Shown in pieces: positions 21,692 through 31,342 of a stretch of 64,000 nt of DNA. The stretch is from Pseudomonas tritici (GTDB lineage Bacteria; Pseudomonadota; Gammaproteobacteria; Pseudomonadales; Pseudomonadaceae): NCBI RefSeq assembly GCF_014268275.3, contig NZ_CP077084.1, positions 2,046,001 through 2,110,000 on the forward strand. Direction: 5' to 3'. A program made the position numbers and the translations under genes. A model generated the notes under the pieces. It did no database searches, had not been told where the DNA came from, and saw only the letters and a program-made list of their open reading frames with translations. Position 1 is the first letter of the stretch, and the number at the start of each line of letters is the position of its first letter.

Positions 21692-22726
21692 ATGTTTAGC
21701 GGAAAAACACTTCTTATCACCGGTGGCACTGGCTCATTCGGCAACGCAGTACTCAAACGTTTCCTCGACAGCGATATCGCTGAAATCCGCATCTTCAGTC
21801 GAGACGAGAAGAAGCAGGATGATATGCGTAAGCGTTACGCCAATGCCAAGCTGAAATTCTATATCGGTGACGTGCGTGATTATCAGAGCGTACTCAACGC
21901 CACCCGTGGTGTGGATTACATCTTTCATGCCGCCGCGCTCAAGCAGGTTCCGTCCTGCGAGTTTCACCCGATGGAAGCGGTTAAAACGAACGTTATCGGT
22001 ACCGAAAACGTTCTTGAAGCTGCGATCCAGAACGCAGTCAAGCGCGTAGTCTGCTTGAGCACCGACAAAGCTGTTTATCCTATCAATGCCATGGGTATTT
22101 CCAAGGCAATGATGGAAAAAGTGATGGTGGCCAAGTCCCGCAATGTGGATGATCAGAAAACCGTTATCTGCGGCACTCGCTATGGCAATGTCATGGCTTC
22201 GCGTGGCTCTGTCATTCCGCTCTTCATCGAGCAGATTCGTGCAGGGCAAGCGTTGACTCTGACTGATCCAAACATGAGTCGGTTCATGATGACGCTAGCG
22301 GATGCCGTCGATCTGGTGCTGTACGCCTTCGAAAACGGTCGCAACGGTGATTTGTTCGTGCAAAAGGCTCCAGCCGCGACGGTTGAGACCCTGGCCAAGG
22401 CGTTGACCGCCATGGTAGGCAAGCCTGAGCACCCGATTCAAGTGATTGGTACGCGTCACGGCGAGAAGCTTTTCGAGGCGCTGTTGAGTCGTGAGGAGAT
22501 GGCGTGTGCCGAAGACAAGGGTGATTATTATCGAGTGCCGCCTGATCTACGCGACTTGAACTACTCCAAGTTTGTGGAGCAAGGTGAAGAGAAAATTTCC
22601 CGTACGGAAGATTACAACTCCCACAATACGGAACGGCTGGATGTGGCTGGTATGCAACGCCTCTTGCTCAAGCTTGAGTTTATGCAGGCGATTCAGCGTG
22701 GCGAACACGCAACGCCCGAGGAGTGA
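21692..22726 (+). CDS. wbjB: UDP-GlcNAc 4,6-dehydratase/epimerase (WbjB/FnlA type)
   Basis: This 344-residue SDR-type enzyme starts the route from UDP-GlcNAc to UDP-N-acetyl-L-fucosamine. The nucleotide motif is LLITGGTGSFGNAVLKRFL at the N-terminus, followed by FSRDEKKQDDMR, typical of the FnlA/CapE/WbjB group, and ISKAMMEKVMVAK in the active-site region. The ATG at 21692 is chosen because the protein then begins MFSGKTLLITGG; the frame extends 23 codons further but without family similarity. It is followed directly by wbjC and wbjD. Confidence 0.93.
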   Translation: MFSGKTLLITGGTGSFGNAVLKRFLDSDIAEIRIFSRDEKKQDDMRKRYANAKLKFYIGDVRDYQSVLNATRGVDYIFHAAALKQVPSCEFHPMEAVKTNVIGTENVLEAAIQNAVKRVVCLSTDKAVYPINAMGISKAMMEKVMVAKSRNVDDQKTVICGTRYGNVMASRGSVIPLFIEQIRAGQALTLTDPNMSRFMMTLADAVDLVLYAFENGRNGDLFVQKAPAATVETLAKALTAMVGKPEHPIQVIGTRHGEKLFEALLSREEMACAEDKGDYYRVPPDLRDLNYSKFVEQGEEKISRTEDYNSHNTERLDVAGMQRLLLKLEFMQAIQRGEHATPEE

Positions 22727-22729
22727 GTG

Positions 22730-23848
22730 ATGAAGGTATTGATCACCGGCGCCAATGGCTTCGTCGGTAAGAACCTGATTGCGCACCTCGAGGAGCGCAA
22801 GGATGTAGAGGTCGTCTCTTTCACTCGGGAAAACAGTATCACCGACTTAGCGGCGCAGGTGATCGATTGTGATTTTGTGTTTCACCTGGCTGGTGTTAAT
22901 CGGCCGCAATCACCCGAAGAATTCAAGGTCGGAAATACCGATCTGACGTTTGCGCTCTGTCAAGCGATTGAGGTAAGCGGTAGGCCCATACCTGTACTTT
23001 ATACCTCGTCTACCCAGGCCGATCGTGATAACCCCTACGGTGTCAGCAAATTGGCGGCCGAGCAGGCATTGCTTGATCTACGGTCCAGCCAAGGTTCCAG
23101 GGTAGAGATTTTGCGCTTGCCCAATGTATTTGGTAAGTGGGCGCGCCCTGATTACAACTCTGCCGTCGCCACTTTTTGCCACAACATCACCCGTGGCTTG
23201 CCCATTCAAGTCAATGATCGCGAGGCTGTGGTCCACCTGGTCTACATCGACGATGTCGTCGATTGTTTCATCAAGGTCATGGACGCTGCGGCGTCCACAG
23301 GTGCTGATGCGCGGGTACAGCCGGTATACAGCATCACTGTCGGTGAGCTGGCTGATCAGTTGTATGCATTCCGTGAGAGTCGTGACACGTTGATTAGTGA
23401 AGCGGTTGGTACAGGGCTGGTGCGTGCGCTCTATTCTACCTACGTCAGTTATTTGCCTGTCGAGCAGTTCACTTATGAGGTGCAAAAGCACGGTGATCCG
23501 CGTGGTGTTTTTGTCGAGATGCTGAAGACCAAGGACAGTGGCCAGTTCTCTTATTTCACGGCCCATCCAGGTATCACTCGCGGTGGACATTACCACCACA
23601 GCAAAACTGAAAAGTTCCTGGTGATCAAAGGCAACGCCTGCTTTCGCTTTCGGCATATCGTTTCTGGCGAGTTTTACGAGTTGTACACCGATGGCGAGAG
23701 GCCACAGGTCGTAGAAACGGTGCCTGGCTGGACGCACGATATTACAAACGTTGGTGCCGACGAGATGGTTGTCATGTTGTGGGCTAATGAGATCTTTGAT
23801 CGCGAACGGCCGGATACTTTTGCAATGTCGGTTGGAACTCAAGCCTGA
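22730..23848 (+). CDS. wbjC: UDP-2-acetamido-2,6-dideoxy-hexulose reductase (WbjC/FnlB/CapF type)
   Basis: This 372-residue two-domain enzyme catalyses the middle step to UDP-L-FucNAc. The N-terminal SDR domain has VLITGANGFVGKNLIAHL and FHLAGVNRPQ; the C-terminal cupin domain (after about residue 245) shows the metal-binding GGHYHHSKTEKFLVIKG segment. ATG 22730 is taken as the start, three bases after the wbjB stop; an in-frame GTG one codon upstream is less likely. The order wbjB-wbjC-wbjD matches the P. aeruginosa O11 and E. coli O26 (fnlABC) clusters. Confidence 0.93.
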   Translation: MKVLITGANGFVGKNLIAHLEERKDVEVVSFTRENSITDLAAQVIDCDFVFHLAGVNRPQSPEEFKVGNTDLTFALCQAIEVSGRPIPVLYTSSTQADRDNPYGVSKLAAEQALLDLRSSQGSRVEILRLPNVFGKWARPDYNSAVATFCHNITRGLPIQVNDREAVVHLVYIDDVVDCFIKVMDAAASTGADARVQPVYSITVGELADQLYAFRESRDTLISEAVGTGLVRALYSTYVSYLPVEQFTYEVQKHGDPRGVFVEMLKTKDSGQFSYFTAHPGITRGGHYHHSKTEKFLVIKGNACFRFRHIVSGEFYELYTDGERPQVVETVPGWTHDITNVGADEMVVMLWANEIFDRERPDTFAMSVGTQA

Positions 23849-23919
23849 TCTATAAGGTGCCTGAGGCCGCGATTTCGGTCGATAATTCCGATGTTAATGA
23901 TTCTGGAAAGAGTATTTAG

Positions 23920-25050
23920 ATGAAAAAGTTGAAAGTTGTCACGGTCGTGGGCACTCGTCCGGAAATCATTCGCTTGTCGCGGGTGATGGCCAAGCTGGAC
24001 GAACATTGTGAACACATCCTGGTGCACACAGGGCAGAACTATGATTACGAATTGAACGAGATTTTTTTCCAGGATCTCGGTATTCGCAAGCCGGACCACT
24101 TTCTCAACGCGGCGGGTTCCAGCGGTGCGCAGACCATCGGCAACGTGATCATTGCTGTTGATCGCGTGCTGGAAGAAACGAAGCCAGAAGCTTTGTTGGT
24201 GCTCGGTGACACCAACAGCTGCATGGCGGTCATTCCGGCCAAGCGTCGCAAGATTCCTACATTTCATATGGAAGCCGGCAATCGTTGTTTCGATATGCGC
24301 GTTCCAGAAGAGATCAATCGCCGTATCGTTGACCACACAGCAGATATTAATCTGACCTATAGCAGTATCGCGCGTGATTACTTGCTACGCGAAGGCCTGT
24401 CGCCGGACATGGTGATCAAGACTGGCAGCCCGATGTATGAAGTGCTCAACTACTACCGTGAAGGTATTGATGCTTCGGATGTTCTGGAGCGACTAGGTCT
24501 TGAGGCCGGAAAGTTTTTTGTCGTGAGTGCCCACCGTGAGGAGAATATCGATTCCGATAAAAATTTCCTCAAATTGGTGGAGGTGCTTAATACCGTTGCG
24601 GCCCATTATTACTTCCCGGTAATTGTAAGTACGCATCCACGTACCCAAAAGCGTGTAGATGCCATGGGTGTGGTCTTCCACAAAAATGTGCAACTGCTCA
24701 AGCCTCTCGGCTTCAAAGATTACAACAAGCTGCAACTGACGTCCAAAGCTGCGCTTTCGGACAGCGGTACGATCAATGAGGAGTCTTCAATCCTCAACTT
24801 CCCCGCACTGAACATGCGTGAAGCCCACGAGCGTCCAGAAGGGATGGAAGAGGCCGCTGTCATGATGGTCGGCCTGGAAGTTGAGCGTGTCATGCAGGGT
24901 TTGCAATTGCTGGAAAGCCAAGTCAGTGGCCAGGAACGCACGCTGCGCCTGGTCGCAGACTACAGCATGCCGAATGTCTCCGAGAAGGTCGTGAGGATCA
25001 TCCACAGCTATCGCGACTACGTCATGCGTACTGTATGGAAGCAATACTGA
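23920..25050 (+). CDS. wbjD: UDP-N-acetyl-L-fucosamine synthase (WbjD/FnlC, 2-epimerase family)
   Basis: This 376-residue member of the UDP-GlcNAc 2-epimerase fold begins MKKLKVVTVVGTRPEIIRLS, has HTGQNYDYELNEIFF, FHMEAGNRCFDMRVPEE and the ALSDSGTINEESSIL motif. In this context it is the last enzyme of the UDP-L-FucNAc branch (C2 epimerisation of UDP-L-PneNAc). It is separated from wbjC by 71 bases and is followed immediately by a glycosyltransferase gene. Confidence 0.93.
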   Translation: MKKLKVVTVVGTRPEIIRLSRVMAKLDEHCEHILVHTGQNYDYELNEIFFQDLGIRKPDHFLNAAGSSGAQTIGNVIIAVDRVLEETKPEALLVLGDTNSCMAVIPAKRRKIPTFHMEAGNRCFDMRVPEEINRRIVDHTADINLTYSSIARDYLLREGLSPDMVIKTGSPMYEVLNYYREGIDASDVLERLGLEAGKFFVVSAHREENIDSDKNFLKLVEVLNTVAAHYYFPVIVSTHPRTQKRVDAMGVVFHKNVQLLKPLGFKDYNKLQLTSKAALSDSGTINEESSILNFPALNMREAHERPEGMEEAAVMMVGLEVERVMQGLQLLESQVSGQERTLRLVADYSMPNVSEKVVRIIHSYRDYVMRTVWKQY

Positions 25051-26316
25051 TTGGATAGGCTCAGTCAGGAACGCCCGCTCAAGGTTTTGGTGGTCACCCA
25101 GTATTTTTGGCCCGAAAACATGCGCATCAACAACATGGTCGAGGGGTTTGTCGCCAAAGGCCATGACGTCACGGTGCTCACGGGGCAACCCAACTATCCG
25201 GAAGGGCAGGTCTATACCGATTACCTGCGTGATCCTGCACTGTTCTCTCGATATCAGGGTGCGGGTGTCATTCGAGTGCCGATGTTAGCGCGAGGCAAGC
25301 GTAGTATTACGCTCGCCTTGAATTACCTCTCGTTTTTTACCAGTGCTTCAACGTTCGGGTGCTACAAGTTGCGGGGGCAGTCTTTCGACGCCATCTTCGT
25401 ATATGGCGTATCGCCTATTATGGCGGCGATTCCAGCATTGGTACTGGGGCGTTTGAAAAGCGCTCCGGTATTCGTCTGGATCCTGGATTTGTGGCCGGAA
25501 ACCTTGAATGCGGTGGGGGTAGTCAAGAACCCGAAGTTGCTTGGTTTAGTCGGGAAAATGGTGTCCTGGATCTACAACCGCGCCGATTATCTGTTACTAC
25601 AGTCGCGGTCCTTTGACAAGGATGTAAAGAAATACTGCACTCGTTCGATTTCCCCAGATCGGCTGGTGTATTTTCCAAGCTGGGCCGAGGACGACTTTTC
25701 TAGCGATGTACAGGCGGCTTCTGACTTGCTGACCCGCGACGAGTCAGTCTTCACCATCCTCTTCGCCGGGAACATCGGTGAGGCTCAGGACTTTCCAGTC
25801 ATAATGGAAGCCGCCAAAGCAATCAAGACTGAATTGCCCGTGCGCTGGGTAATCGTCGGGAATGGCCGGGCCGCTGAGTGGTTAACCAAACATGTAGCGG
25901 AACACCAGTTGGATAACGTTCTGCTGCTGGGACGGCATCCGCTGGAAAAGATGCCTGCACTTTTCGCTACGGCAGACGCGCTGTTGGTGTCATTGAAGAC
26001 AAATGAAGTCTTCGAAAAAACCATTCCGGGCAAGGTTCAGGCGTACCTGGCGTCAGGAAAGCCCGTCATCGCCATGATCGACGGTGAGGCTGCTCGGGTT
26101 GTTGTCGAATCGGCCGCAGGTATGGCCTGTGCTTCCGGCGATGCCACGGGACTGGCCGAGATCGTACGTGCCATGAGCGCATTGCCTGCGTCTGAGCTTG
26201 AGGCGATGGGTGAGTCTGGAAGGCGTTACTACCTTGAGCACTTTTCAAAGACGACATTGTTTGAACGCCTTGAGATGCTTTTCAGGAAGGGTACCTTGAG
26301 GCGAAGTGAAAAATGA
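25051..26316 (+). CDS. Glycosyltransferase family 4 (WbuB-like, probable FucNAc transferase)
   Basis: This 421-residue protein has the GT4/GT-B layout: an N-terminal VLVVTQYFWPENMRINNMV segment, a middle FVWILDLWPETLNAVGVV motif, and a C-terminal nucleotide-binding region with FAGNIGEAQDF, LGRHPLEKMPALFATADALL and the EKTIPGKVQAYLASGKPV motif. The homologue WbuB follows fnlABC in E. coli O26 and is thought to transfer L-FucNAc. The only start that leaves the conserved N-terminus intact is TTG at 25051, directly after the wbjD stop; GGAAG lies upstream. Specificity is inferred from position. Confidence 0.88.
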   Translation: MDRLSQERPLKVLVVTQYFWPENMRINNMVEGFVAKGHDVTVLTGQPNYPEGQVYTDYLRDPALFSRYQGAGVIRVPMLARGKRSITLALNYLSFFTSASTFGCYKLRGQSFDAIFVYGVSPIMAAIPALVLGRLKSAPVFVWILDLWPETLNAVGVVKNPKLLGLVGKMVSWIYNRADYLLLQSRSFDKDVKKYCTRSISPDRLVYFPSWAEDDFSSDVQAASDLLTRDESVFTILFAGNIGEAQDFPVIMEAAKAIKTELPVRWVIVGNGRAAEWLTKHVAEHQLDNVLLLGRHPLEKMPALFATADALLVSLKTNEVFEKTIPGKVQAYLASGKPVIAMIDGEAARVVVESAAGMACASGDATGLAEIVRAMSALPASELEAMGESGRRYYLEHFSKTTLFERLEMLFRKGTLRRSEK

Positions 26317-26487
26317 TGACCTGGATGTTGTCCAGCCTGGTGCTCCAGCATTTCTGCACGTACTAAAGTGACAAGTAATTGTAATAAATAGCTAAATAGT
26401 CTTCGAAAAATCTTATCAGTTTGATAGGCGCTGTGATGCACGTAGAGCCTTTCTTGCCCGCATTTTGTTTCAGGAACCTAATCTTAC

Positions 26488-27504
26488 ATGACCCTCTGGT
26501 TGGTATTCGCGGCGGTGCTAATAGCGTCGCTTCTGTTGACTTGGGTACTACGCCGCTATGCTTTGGCGCGTAGCCTGATGGACATACCCAACGGACGCAG
26601 CTCCCACACCGTACCGACGCCGCGAGGTGGCGGCGTTGCTATCGTTTTGACGTATTTGGCAGCAATAGGCTTGATGGCTTGCGCCGGGTCGATCAGTTGG
26701 GAGGCTACTTGGCCATTGCTGGGGACCGGAGCACTGATTGCTGTCGTCGGTTTCCTTGATGATCATGGCCACATCGCTGCCCGCTGGCGCTTACTGGCGC
26801 ATTTTGTTGCGGCAGGTTGGGCGCTTTTCTGGATGGGAGGCTTGCCCGTTATCGAGGTACTGGGGTTTGATCTGGACCTCGGCTGGCTTGGGCATTTGTT
26901 GGCCGTTATGTACCTGGTCTGGATGCTCAACTTGTATAACTTCATGGATGGAATCGATGGGATTGCGAGCGTCGAAGCAGTCTGCGCCTGCCTGGGCGCC
27001 TGCCTTGTGTACTGGCTGACGGGGCATCAGGCAATCATGCTGGGGCCCTTACTGCTCGCAGTCTCTGTGCTCGGGTTCTTATATTGGAATTTCCCGCCGG
27101 CGCGCATTTTCATGGGAGACGCAGGAAGCGGATTTCTTGGCATTTCGATTGGCGTGCTTTCATTGCAGGCGGCATGGGTAGCGAGAGAGCTGCTTTGGGT
27201 CTGGCTGATTTTGCTGGGCGTATTTATTGTTGATGCGACTTTTACCCTAGGACGGCGTTTGCTGCGGGGGGATAAGGTCTACGAGGCGCATCGCAGTCAT
27301 GCCTACCAGTACGCATCACGTCAGGCAGGGCGGCATTTGCCCGTGACGCTGCTGGTGGCAGCCATCAACGTGTTTTGGCTACTGCCTATTGGCATCTGCG
27401 TTGGATTGGGCTTCGATGGCGTCTTGGGGTTGCTGCTGGCGTATGCTCCACTTGTACTGCTGGCTATCAAGTTTCATGCTGGTGAGCTGGAAAAAATCGG
27501 ATAA
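26488..27504 (+). CDS. wbpL: Initiating glycosyltransferase of the MraY/WecA family (WbpL-like)
   Basis: This 338-residue polytopic membrane enzyme transfers a sugar-1-phosphate to undecaprenyl phosphate and starts O-unit assembly on the cytoplasmic face. Landmarks are PNGRSSHTVPTPRGGGVAIV, GFLDDHGHIAARWRLLAHF, the NLYNFMDGIDGIAS catalytic aspartates and RIFMGDAGSGFLG. WbpL of P. aeruginosa has about the same length and also stands next to wbpM. A 171-base spacer precedes it. The native donor (UDP-FucNAc or UDP-QuiNAc) cannot be told from sequence, but both wbjBCD and wbpM are adjacent. Confidence 0.93.
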   Translation: MTLWLVFAAVLIASLLLTWVLRRYALARSLMDIPNGRSSHTVPTPRGGGVAIVLTYLAAIGLMACAGSISWEATWPLLGTGALIAVVGFLDDHGHIAARWRLLAHFVAAGWALFWMGGLPVIEVLGFDLDLGWLGHLLAVMYLVWMLNLYNFMDGIDGIASVEAVCACLGACLVYWLTGHQAIMLGPLLLAVSVLGFLYWNFPPARIFMGDAGSGFLGISIGVLSLQAAWVARELLWVWLILLGVFIVDATFTLGRRLLRGDKVYEAHRSHAYQYASRQAGRHLPVTLLVAAINVFWLLPIGICVGLGFDGVLGLLLAYAPLVLLAIKFHAGELEKIG

Positions 27505-27597
27505 TTTGTTGGTGGCATCGTTGGAACATCACACGAAGCACAACATGGAACTGCCGTTTTTTCTGGCGGTACTAAGGACTGAGGTATAAAAGGGTTT

Positions 27598-29619
27598 ATG
27601 GATAATCTACGCACGCGCCTGGTGGGCTTGCCACGTAGGCAAAAACGCATTTTGCAAGTTGCCACCGATATTGTGCTCGTATGGGTGGCGCTATGGCTCG
27701 CGTTTGTCGTTCGTTTGGGATTTGATGATCTGAACAACCCATTTGTCGTCCATTTGTGGCTGTTCCTCTGTGCGCCGGTTATCGCTATTCCGCTTTTTAT
27801 CAATTTCGGCATGTACCGTGCCGTCCTGCGCTATTTCGGAAATGACGCGTTAATTGCCATCATCAAGGCGGTTAGCCTGTCAGCTTTGTTGTTAGCGTTA
27901 GTCGTATACCTTTATAGCAATCATCAAACAGTTGTTCCTCGTTCGATTGTTTTCAATTATTGGTGGCTGAGCATGGTCATCATTGGCGGCTTGCGCCTAG
28001 GTATGCGTCAGTATTTTCTTGGCGACTGGTTTGCCGCTACCCAACACGTGCCTTTTACTAATCGCGATGATGGTCTACCAAAGGTGGTTGTTTACGGCGC
28101 CGGTGCGGCTGGTAATCAGCTGGTGGCGGCCTTGCGCATGGGTAAACTGATGCGCCCGGTAGCATTTATTGATGACGACAACAGTATTGCTGATCGCGTG
28201 ATTTCCGGTCTGCAGGTGTATAAGCCAAAACATATCCAGCGAATGATCGACGAGACCGGTGCTGAGGAACTGCTGCTGGCGATTCCCTCATCTACTAGGG
28301 CGCGTCGCAGGGAAATACTGGGATACCTTGAAGGCTATCCGCTGCACGTGCGCAGCGTCCCAGGGTTCATGGACTTGGCGAGTGGTCGAGTCAAGGTGGA
28401 TGATATTCAGGAAGTAGATATTGCCGACCTGCTGGGTCGGGATCCTGTGCCGGCTCAGGATGAGCTATTGGAACGATGCATCAGGCAGCGCGTGGTGATG
28501 GTAACGGGGGCAGGCGGCTCTATTGGATCAGAACTCTGCCGTCAGATATTAATGCTTGGGCCGACGACTTTGCTGTTGTTTGATCATGCTGAATACAACT
28601 TGTACTGCATTCTGTCCGAGCTCGAGCAGCGGGTTCAGTCGGAAGCCCTGAACGTAAATCTGTTGCCTATTCTTGGTTCCGTGCGGCATCAGGACAGGTT
28701 ACTTGAGGTCATGAAGGCCTGGTCCGTCGATACGGTCTATCACGCAGCTGCCTATAAACATGTGCCCATGGTTGAGCATAATATTGCCGAGGGCATTCTC
28801 AATAATGTGATCGGCACACTTAATACGGCTCAAGCCTCCTTACAGGCAAGCGTCGAAAACTTCGTGCTTATTTCAACCGACAAGGCTGTACGGCCGACCA
28901 ATGTCATGGGCAGTACCAAGCGTCTTGCGGAGCTGGTGTTACAAGCATTGAGCAAAGAGCTGGCTCCGGTTCTATTCGGCGATGCATCGAAAATCTCTCA
29001 CGTCAACAAAACTCGTTTCACCATGGTTCGCTTTGGCAATGTACTGGGCTCGTCAGGCTCGGTTATTCCTTTATTTCACAAGCAGATCCAGGCGGGGGGG
29101 CCATTGACCGTCACGCACCCCAAGATCACACGTTACTTTATGACCATACCCGAGGCTGCCCAGTTGGTGATTCAGGCGGGTTCTTTAGGTCTGGGCGGAG
29201 ATGTGTTCGTGCTTGATATGGGCGAACCTGTAAAGATCGTTGAGCTCGCTGAAAAGATGGTTCATCTGTCGGGCTTGAGTGTCCGCTCAGATAAAAACCC
29301 ACATGGAGATATCCTGATAAATTTCACTGGGCTGCGTCCGGGTGAAAAACTTTATGAGGAGCTGTTGATAGGTGACAACGTCGTAGCCACGAGCCACCCG
29401 ATGATTATGCGAGCAAGTGAGGAGTTTTTAACGTGGGATGTTCTAAAAGTAAGGTTACAAGCATTGTTGGCCGGCGTTGAAGAGAACGATTACGTCCTCG
29501 TCAGACAAATTTTGAAAAGCACCGTAAGCGGCTACAGCCCGGAAGGCGAGATAGTTGATTGGATGCACACTCAGCGCCGCTGTGATGCTGAGTTGTCCAT
29601 TCGCTCTCCGTCAGGTTGA
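27598..29619 (+). CDS. wbpM: UDP-GlcNAc C6 dehydratase/polysaccharide biosynthesis protein WbpM
   Basis: This 673-residue inner-membrane protein has four hydrophobic helices in the first 130 residues, a degenerate Rossmann domain (VVVYGAGAAGNQLVAALR) and a C-terminal catalytic SDR domain with MVTGAGGSIGSELCRQILML, HAAAYKHVPMVEHN and the MGSTKRLAE active-site segment. WbpM is a 4,6-dehydratase on UDP-GlcNAc needed for N-acetylated 6-deoxy sugars in most P. aeruginosa serotypes. It normally marks the end of the O-antigen locus and is followed by comEA; here about 8.4 kb separates the two. Confidence 0.95.
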   Translation: MDNLRTRLVGLPRRQKRILQVATDIVLVWVALWLAFVVRLGFDDLNNPFVVHLWLFLCAPVIAIPLFINFGMYRAVLRYFGNDALIAIIKAVSLSALLLALVVYLYSNHQTVVPRSIVFNYWWLSMVIIGGLRLGMRQYFLGDWFAATQHVPFTNRDDGLPKVVVYGAGAAGNQLVAALRMGKLMRPVAFIDDDNSIADRVISGLQVYKPKHIQRMIDETGAEELLLAIPSSTRARRREILGYLEGYPLHVRSVPGFMDLASGRVKVDDIQEVDIADLLGRDPVPAQDELLERCIRQRVVMVTGAGGSIGSELCRQILMLGPTTLLLFDHAEYNLYCILSELEQRVQSEALNVNLLPILGSVRHQDRLLEVMKAWSVDTVYHAAAYKHVPMVEHNIAEGILNNVIGTLNTAQASLQASVENFVLISTDKAVRPTNVMGSTKRLAELVLQALSKELAPVLFGDASKISHVNKTRFTMVRFGNVLGSSGSVIPLFHKQIQAGGPLTVTHPKITRYFMTIPEAAQLVIQAGSLGLGGDVFVLDMGEPVKIVELAEKMVHLSGLSVRSDKNPHGDILINFTGLRPGEKLYEELLIGDNVVATSHPMIMRASEEFLTWDVLKVRLQALLAGVEENDYVLVRQILKSTVSGYSPEGEIVDWMHTQRRCDAELSIRSPSG

Positions 29620-29838
29620 TTGCTGATAGAGCCGCAAGCACGTTCAGCGTTAGGGCCATACACAGCAAAGCTGTAGTCACGAGTAGGAGAGGGCTGCCAA
29701 GTAACTCATAAACACCTCGCTGCCACATTCGTGAGCCGGGACACGGCCTTTGATAGCTTTCTCCTTGGAAGCTCTGCTCACTCCGAGCTCCTATTCGGAT
29801 CGGTCAAAGTCAATACCTCATCAGATGAAAAGGCACAC

Positions 29839-29862
29839 AACGCGTGGTGCTCACCACGCGTT
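29839..29862. terminator. Bidirectional terminator-like hairpin between convergent operons
   Basis: AACGCGTGGTG (29839-29849) and CACCACGCGTT (29852-29862) form a perfect 11-bp stem. It lies between the end of wbpM (plus) and the end of the Wzy-like gene (minus). The minus-strand side is followed by GTGTGCCTTTTC, a weak T-tract. The rest of 29620-29879 shows no gene. Confidence 0.6.
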
Positions 29863-29879
29863 GATAGACATACACCTTC

Positions 29880-31256
29880 CTAAGTGCTTTTCACTTCAGT
29901 AGACCGATTGGAGCGGACATTTTTTTTGGACAGGATAAAAAGCAACGTCAAAATCCAAAAAGAAGTCATTGTTTCGAGAAAGCCAAAGACTTGGTTGTTT
30001 GCCGGGATATACAAAAAGAGAATGCCAAATAAGGGGAGCAGCATTTTGGCATAAAAATTATCTTGTAGCGTGGCTGAAAGATAAACGTTTGAAAAGTAAG
30101 CGCCCAGTATCAGCATGACGATTGTGACTCCCCAGAAGCCAACGTCATTGGCTATGTATGTATAGAAAGAGTGCCAAAAAACAAATTCGTCCCACTGTTC
30201 AGTGATTTTATGTGGGAAGGTTCTGTCTCTAACGTCAATGCCCAAGTATTGAGCGAAGGATTTTTGCAAAAAGACAGAGTGTCCAATGCCAAACGAAGAT
30301 TGAAAGTCTTCGTCAAGCGAAATCGACATTCCGTAGTAGCCTTGAAGCATATAGCTGGTTAGTTTTTCGTAAAAGTCCACAACGTTAGATCTTTCAGCGC
30401 CTGGATCTTCACTTTTAAAGGTGATTCCCTTTTGTTTTAAGTAATCAAAGGACTGAGGTTTGCTGTTCTCGACCATCACTTGATAGGGCGAGTGTGCAGA
30501 CTTAACGCTGTAGAACTGCCAGAAAGAAAATAGGAACATAAATGCAAGGAATGCTAGAAAAAACTTTCGCTGTTTGAGTGTGGAAATGACACCCTTTGAT
30601 TTATTTGAGGCAACTAGTACGCCTAAGCAGGTCGAAATTATAAATACGTAAGAAAAATTTATCACGCTTAAACTGGCAATGATCCCTGTCAGTAACGGGA
30701 TCGTAAGGACAAATATGCCAGCGACTTTACGGGTATTGCTAAGCGCGTGCCAATAAAATACAAGGCCTGGCAACAGTATGTATTTAAACGGGCCAGCAAA
30801 TAAAGTTATCGCCGTTATATAGGGGTTTTTTACAAAGCCCACCATGGAGGCTTCTGATGCGTAGTAGGCCCTCGCTTCCCAAGGTATTACCAGTCCTCTG
30901 TACAGACCAGAAAAAAAATCATCAGGAATATATGAGTTTGAAAGCGTAGTGTTCCTATGCACCACCACATCCGCAGCGAATGCCAAGAGCAGTATGATCC
31001 AGAAATATCTGACAAATATATTGTCGTCTGTCGGCACCGGCTTCAGGGCGGGTTCGACTGTTTTGTTTTTGACAAAAAATGAACTTTGCAGAATATACCC
31101 TGCAATGAAGAAGGCATGGTATAGGGAAATAAAGGCGAGGAATTCACCTTTGTTTTCTAATGGCCAGTAAATGGGGCCAAAAAAGAATAACCACAAGCCA
31201 AGTAATAAATAGGCCTCGACCAATAGTAGTGGTGCATAGGTCTTTGTGGTACTCAT
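29880..31256 (-). CDS. Polytopic membrane protein, candidate O-antigen polymerase (Wzy-like)
   Basis: This 458-residue protein has around 10-12 hydrophobic segments and a large loop before the last helices (roughly residues 255-370, containing DFQSSFGIGHSVFLQKSFAQ). This topology is typical of Wzy polymerases, which share almost no sequence, so the call rests on topology, AT-rich composition and location as the last gene of a sugar/transferase operon. It has no Wzx-like features. An alternative is an uncharacterised O-antigen ligase-like protein. Confidence 0.65.
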   Translation of the reverse strand: MSTTKTYAPLLLVEAYLLLGLWLFFFGPIYWPLENKGEFLAFISLYHAFFIAGYILQSSFFVKNKTVEPALKPVPTDDNIFVRYFWIILLLAFAADVVVHRNTTLSNSYIPDDFFSGLYRGLVIPWEARAYYASEASMVGFVKNPYITAITLFAGPFKYILLPGLVFYWHALSNTRKVAGIFVLTIPLLTGIIASLSVINFSYVFIISTCLGVLVASNKSKGVISTLKQRKFFLAFLAFMFLFSFWQFYSVKSAHSPYQVMVENSKPQSFDYLKQKGITFKSEDPGAERSNVVDFYEKLTSYMLQGYYGMSISLDEDFQSSFGIGHSVFLQKSFAQYLGIDVRDRTFPHKITEQWDEFVFWHSFYTYIANDVGFWGVTIVMLILGAYFSNVYLSATLQDNFYAKMLLPLFGILFLYIPANNQVFGFLETMTSFWILTLLFILSKKNVRSNRSTEVKST

Positions 31257-31342
31257 TCTTCAACTCCTTAAAGATAGTGTCGCTTGGCACTGGTAGTGCA
31301 ATAACAATGTGCTTCTACAATTATTTTGCTTACTGTGGGTTG

